A stretch of DNA of 7,374 bases from JBGVMW01 sp045125095 (lineage in GTDB: Bacteria > Bacillota > Clostridia > Lachnospirales > Lachnospiraceae), in NCBI GenBank assembly GCA_045125095.1, contig JBGVMW010000241.1, forward strand, positions 1 through 7,374, written 5' to 3'. The translations under genes were made by a program, and so were the position numbers. A model generated the notes under the pieces. The model was not told the origin of the DNA. It did no database searches and worked only from the letters and a program-made list of their open reading frames with translations. This document shows, one piece after another, positions 6,829-7,374 of this stretch. Within the stretch, counting starts at the first letter, position 1. The number at the start of each line of letters is the position of its first letter.

Positions 6829-7203
6829 ATGAAACCAGAGACACTGATATTTGATAAGATAAGAAAAATTATTCCTGATAAGAGCGAAAAGACAGTTTTC
6901 TTCGTTGGCATTACAAAAACAAGTCAGGAAGTGTACTTTTATGCATTTATTGATGGACAGGCTGTACAGTGTTATACATTAGCAGAACAGTATGAATTGG
7001 ATGAGAATGAATTAGCAGAGGTGTTTTCAGAGATTGTTGAAATAATTAAGGAATCAAAACTTTATAATCCAGACAAATATAATGTTGGTACTATTTCAGT
7101 TGATAAGTCCGGAATTAAGCTTAATATGGGTTACCATGACATGGATGCAAGTGAATACAGAATACAGAAGGAATGGAAGAAAGAAAATATAGATAGATTT
7201 TGA
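6829..7203 (+). CDS. YezG/DUF600-family immunity protein
   Basis: This 124-residue acidic protein has the outline of the YezG (DUF600) immunity family. An N-terminal helix ends in KIIPDKSEK. A beta pair follows (VFFVGITKTSQEVYFYAFI, 23-41), then a tyrosine-containing turn and long helix (YELDENELAEVFSEIVEII, 55-73). Next come a TISVDKSGIKLNMGY strand pair (88-102) and a C-terminal YRIQKEW (110-116). In Bacillus subtilis, YezG lies beside and neutralises the YeeF nuclease toxin. Here it directly follows a nuclease of the same domain type, so it most likely binds and blocks that nuclease in the cytoplasm. The length is normal for the family and there is no signal peptide. The tryptophan that I recall usually preceding the penultimate strand is not seen; PDKYNVG occupies that position. 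The call rests on motif memory plus context and was not tested by a profile search. Confidence 0.85.
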   Translation: MKPETLIFDKIRKIIPDKSEKTVFFVGITKTSQEVYFYAFIDGQAVQCYTLAEQYELDENELAEVFSEIVEIIKESKLYNPDKYNVGTISVDKSGIKLNMGYHDMDASEYRIQKEWKKENIDRF

Positions 7204-7374
7204 TGTTAAGGCTTTTCGTATAAAATGGGCATTAATTAGCCTGAATTATTCACGAGCAGATAAAATGCTCAAAATCACAAAACCTTGTTTCAGTTCTTTT
7301 TAAATCAATCAAATTACCTGTAAAAAAGGATAAACTACCCCTGTGAAATTCGATTGAGTTATTTTGAACTGTCA
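7204..7374. other. Non-coding 3' flank
   Basis: No gene is visible here. A short hairpin, GAGCA (7254-7258) and TGCTC (7266-7270), lies about 50 bases after the last stop codon. It is only 5 bp and is followed by AAAATCAC instead of a T-run, so I do not call it a terminator. A TTTTT tract at 7297-7301 has no good stem before it. Near the right edge, ACCCCTGTG (7337-7345) repeats a 9-mer found in the left flank (84-92). Confidence 0.6.

Noticed and set aside
6648..6911. Minus-strand frame of 87 codons across the nuclease/antidote junction
   Set aside because: Both genes it opposes are well supported, and the translation is a hydrophobic antisense artefact.
7254..7270. Hairpin after the last gene as an intrinsic terminator
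   Set aside because: The stem is only 5 bp and is followed by A-rich sequence instead of a T-run.
7290..7374. End of an insertion sequence at the right edge
   Set aside because: The bases look unlike the operon, but no transposase fragment, terminal inverted repeat or target duplication can be shown within the window.

Overview
The window looks like accessory DNA from a low-GC Gram-positive bacterium, most likely a clostridial (Lachnospiraceae-like) gut anaerobe. This rests on the AT-rich composition, strong AGGAGG-type ribosome binding sites, Lys/Glu/Ile-rich proteins with many AAA, GAA and ATA codons, and protein families typical of Firmicutes conflict loci. The genus cannot be fixed from the sequence alone.

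Layout: 1-186 is non-coding and carries a perfect 11-bp inverted repeat (74-111). Five genes then run on the + strand: a 73-residue protein of unknown function (187-408), a dynamin-like GTPase (442-2601), a large HerA/FtsK-superfamily ATPase (2624-5731), a DNA/RNA non-specific endonuclease (5746-6819) and a YezG/DUF600-type immunity protein (6829-7203). The gaps shrink along the series (33, 22, 14 and 9 bases), and the last two ribosome binding sites overlap the upstream stop codons. This is what a co-transcribed, partly translationally coupled operon looks like. The final 171 bases are non-coding. No gene is visible on the minus strand.

Working model: the last two genes form a toxin-immunity pair. 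The nuclease domain keeps the catalytic residue pattern of the Serratia-nuclease class and is preceded by the linker type seen in polymorphic toxins such as YeeF. The next gene looks like the YezG family that neutralises those toxins. The nuclease lacks the LXG or WXG helical head, signal peptide and membrane segment that would route it through a known export system. In their place are an acidic, disordered-looking N-terminus and an upstream operon of a hexameric-type pumping ATPase and a membrane-remodelling-type GTPase. The window may therefore hold an undescribed system in which a HerA-like motor and a dynamin handle a polymorphic nuclease, either as a contact or export toxin apparatus or as an intracellular anti-phage/anti-plasmid device with its own antidote. 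Gene identities are well supported. The joint function is inference.
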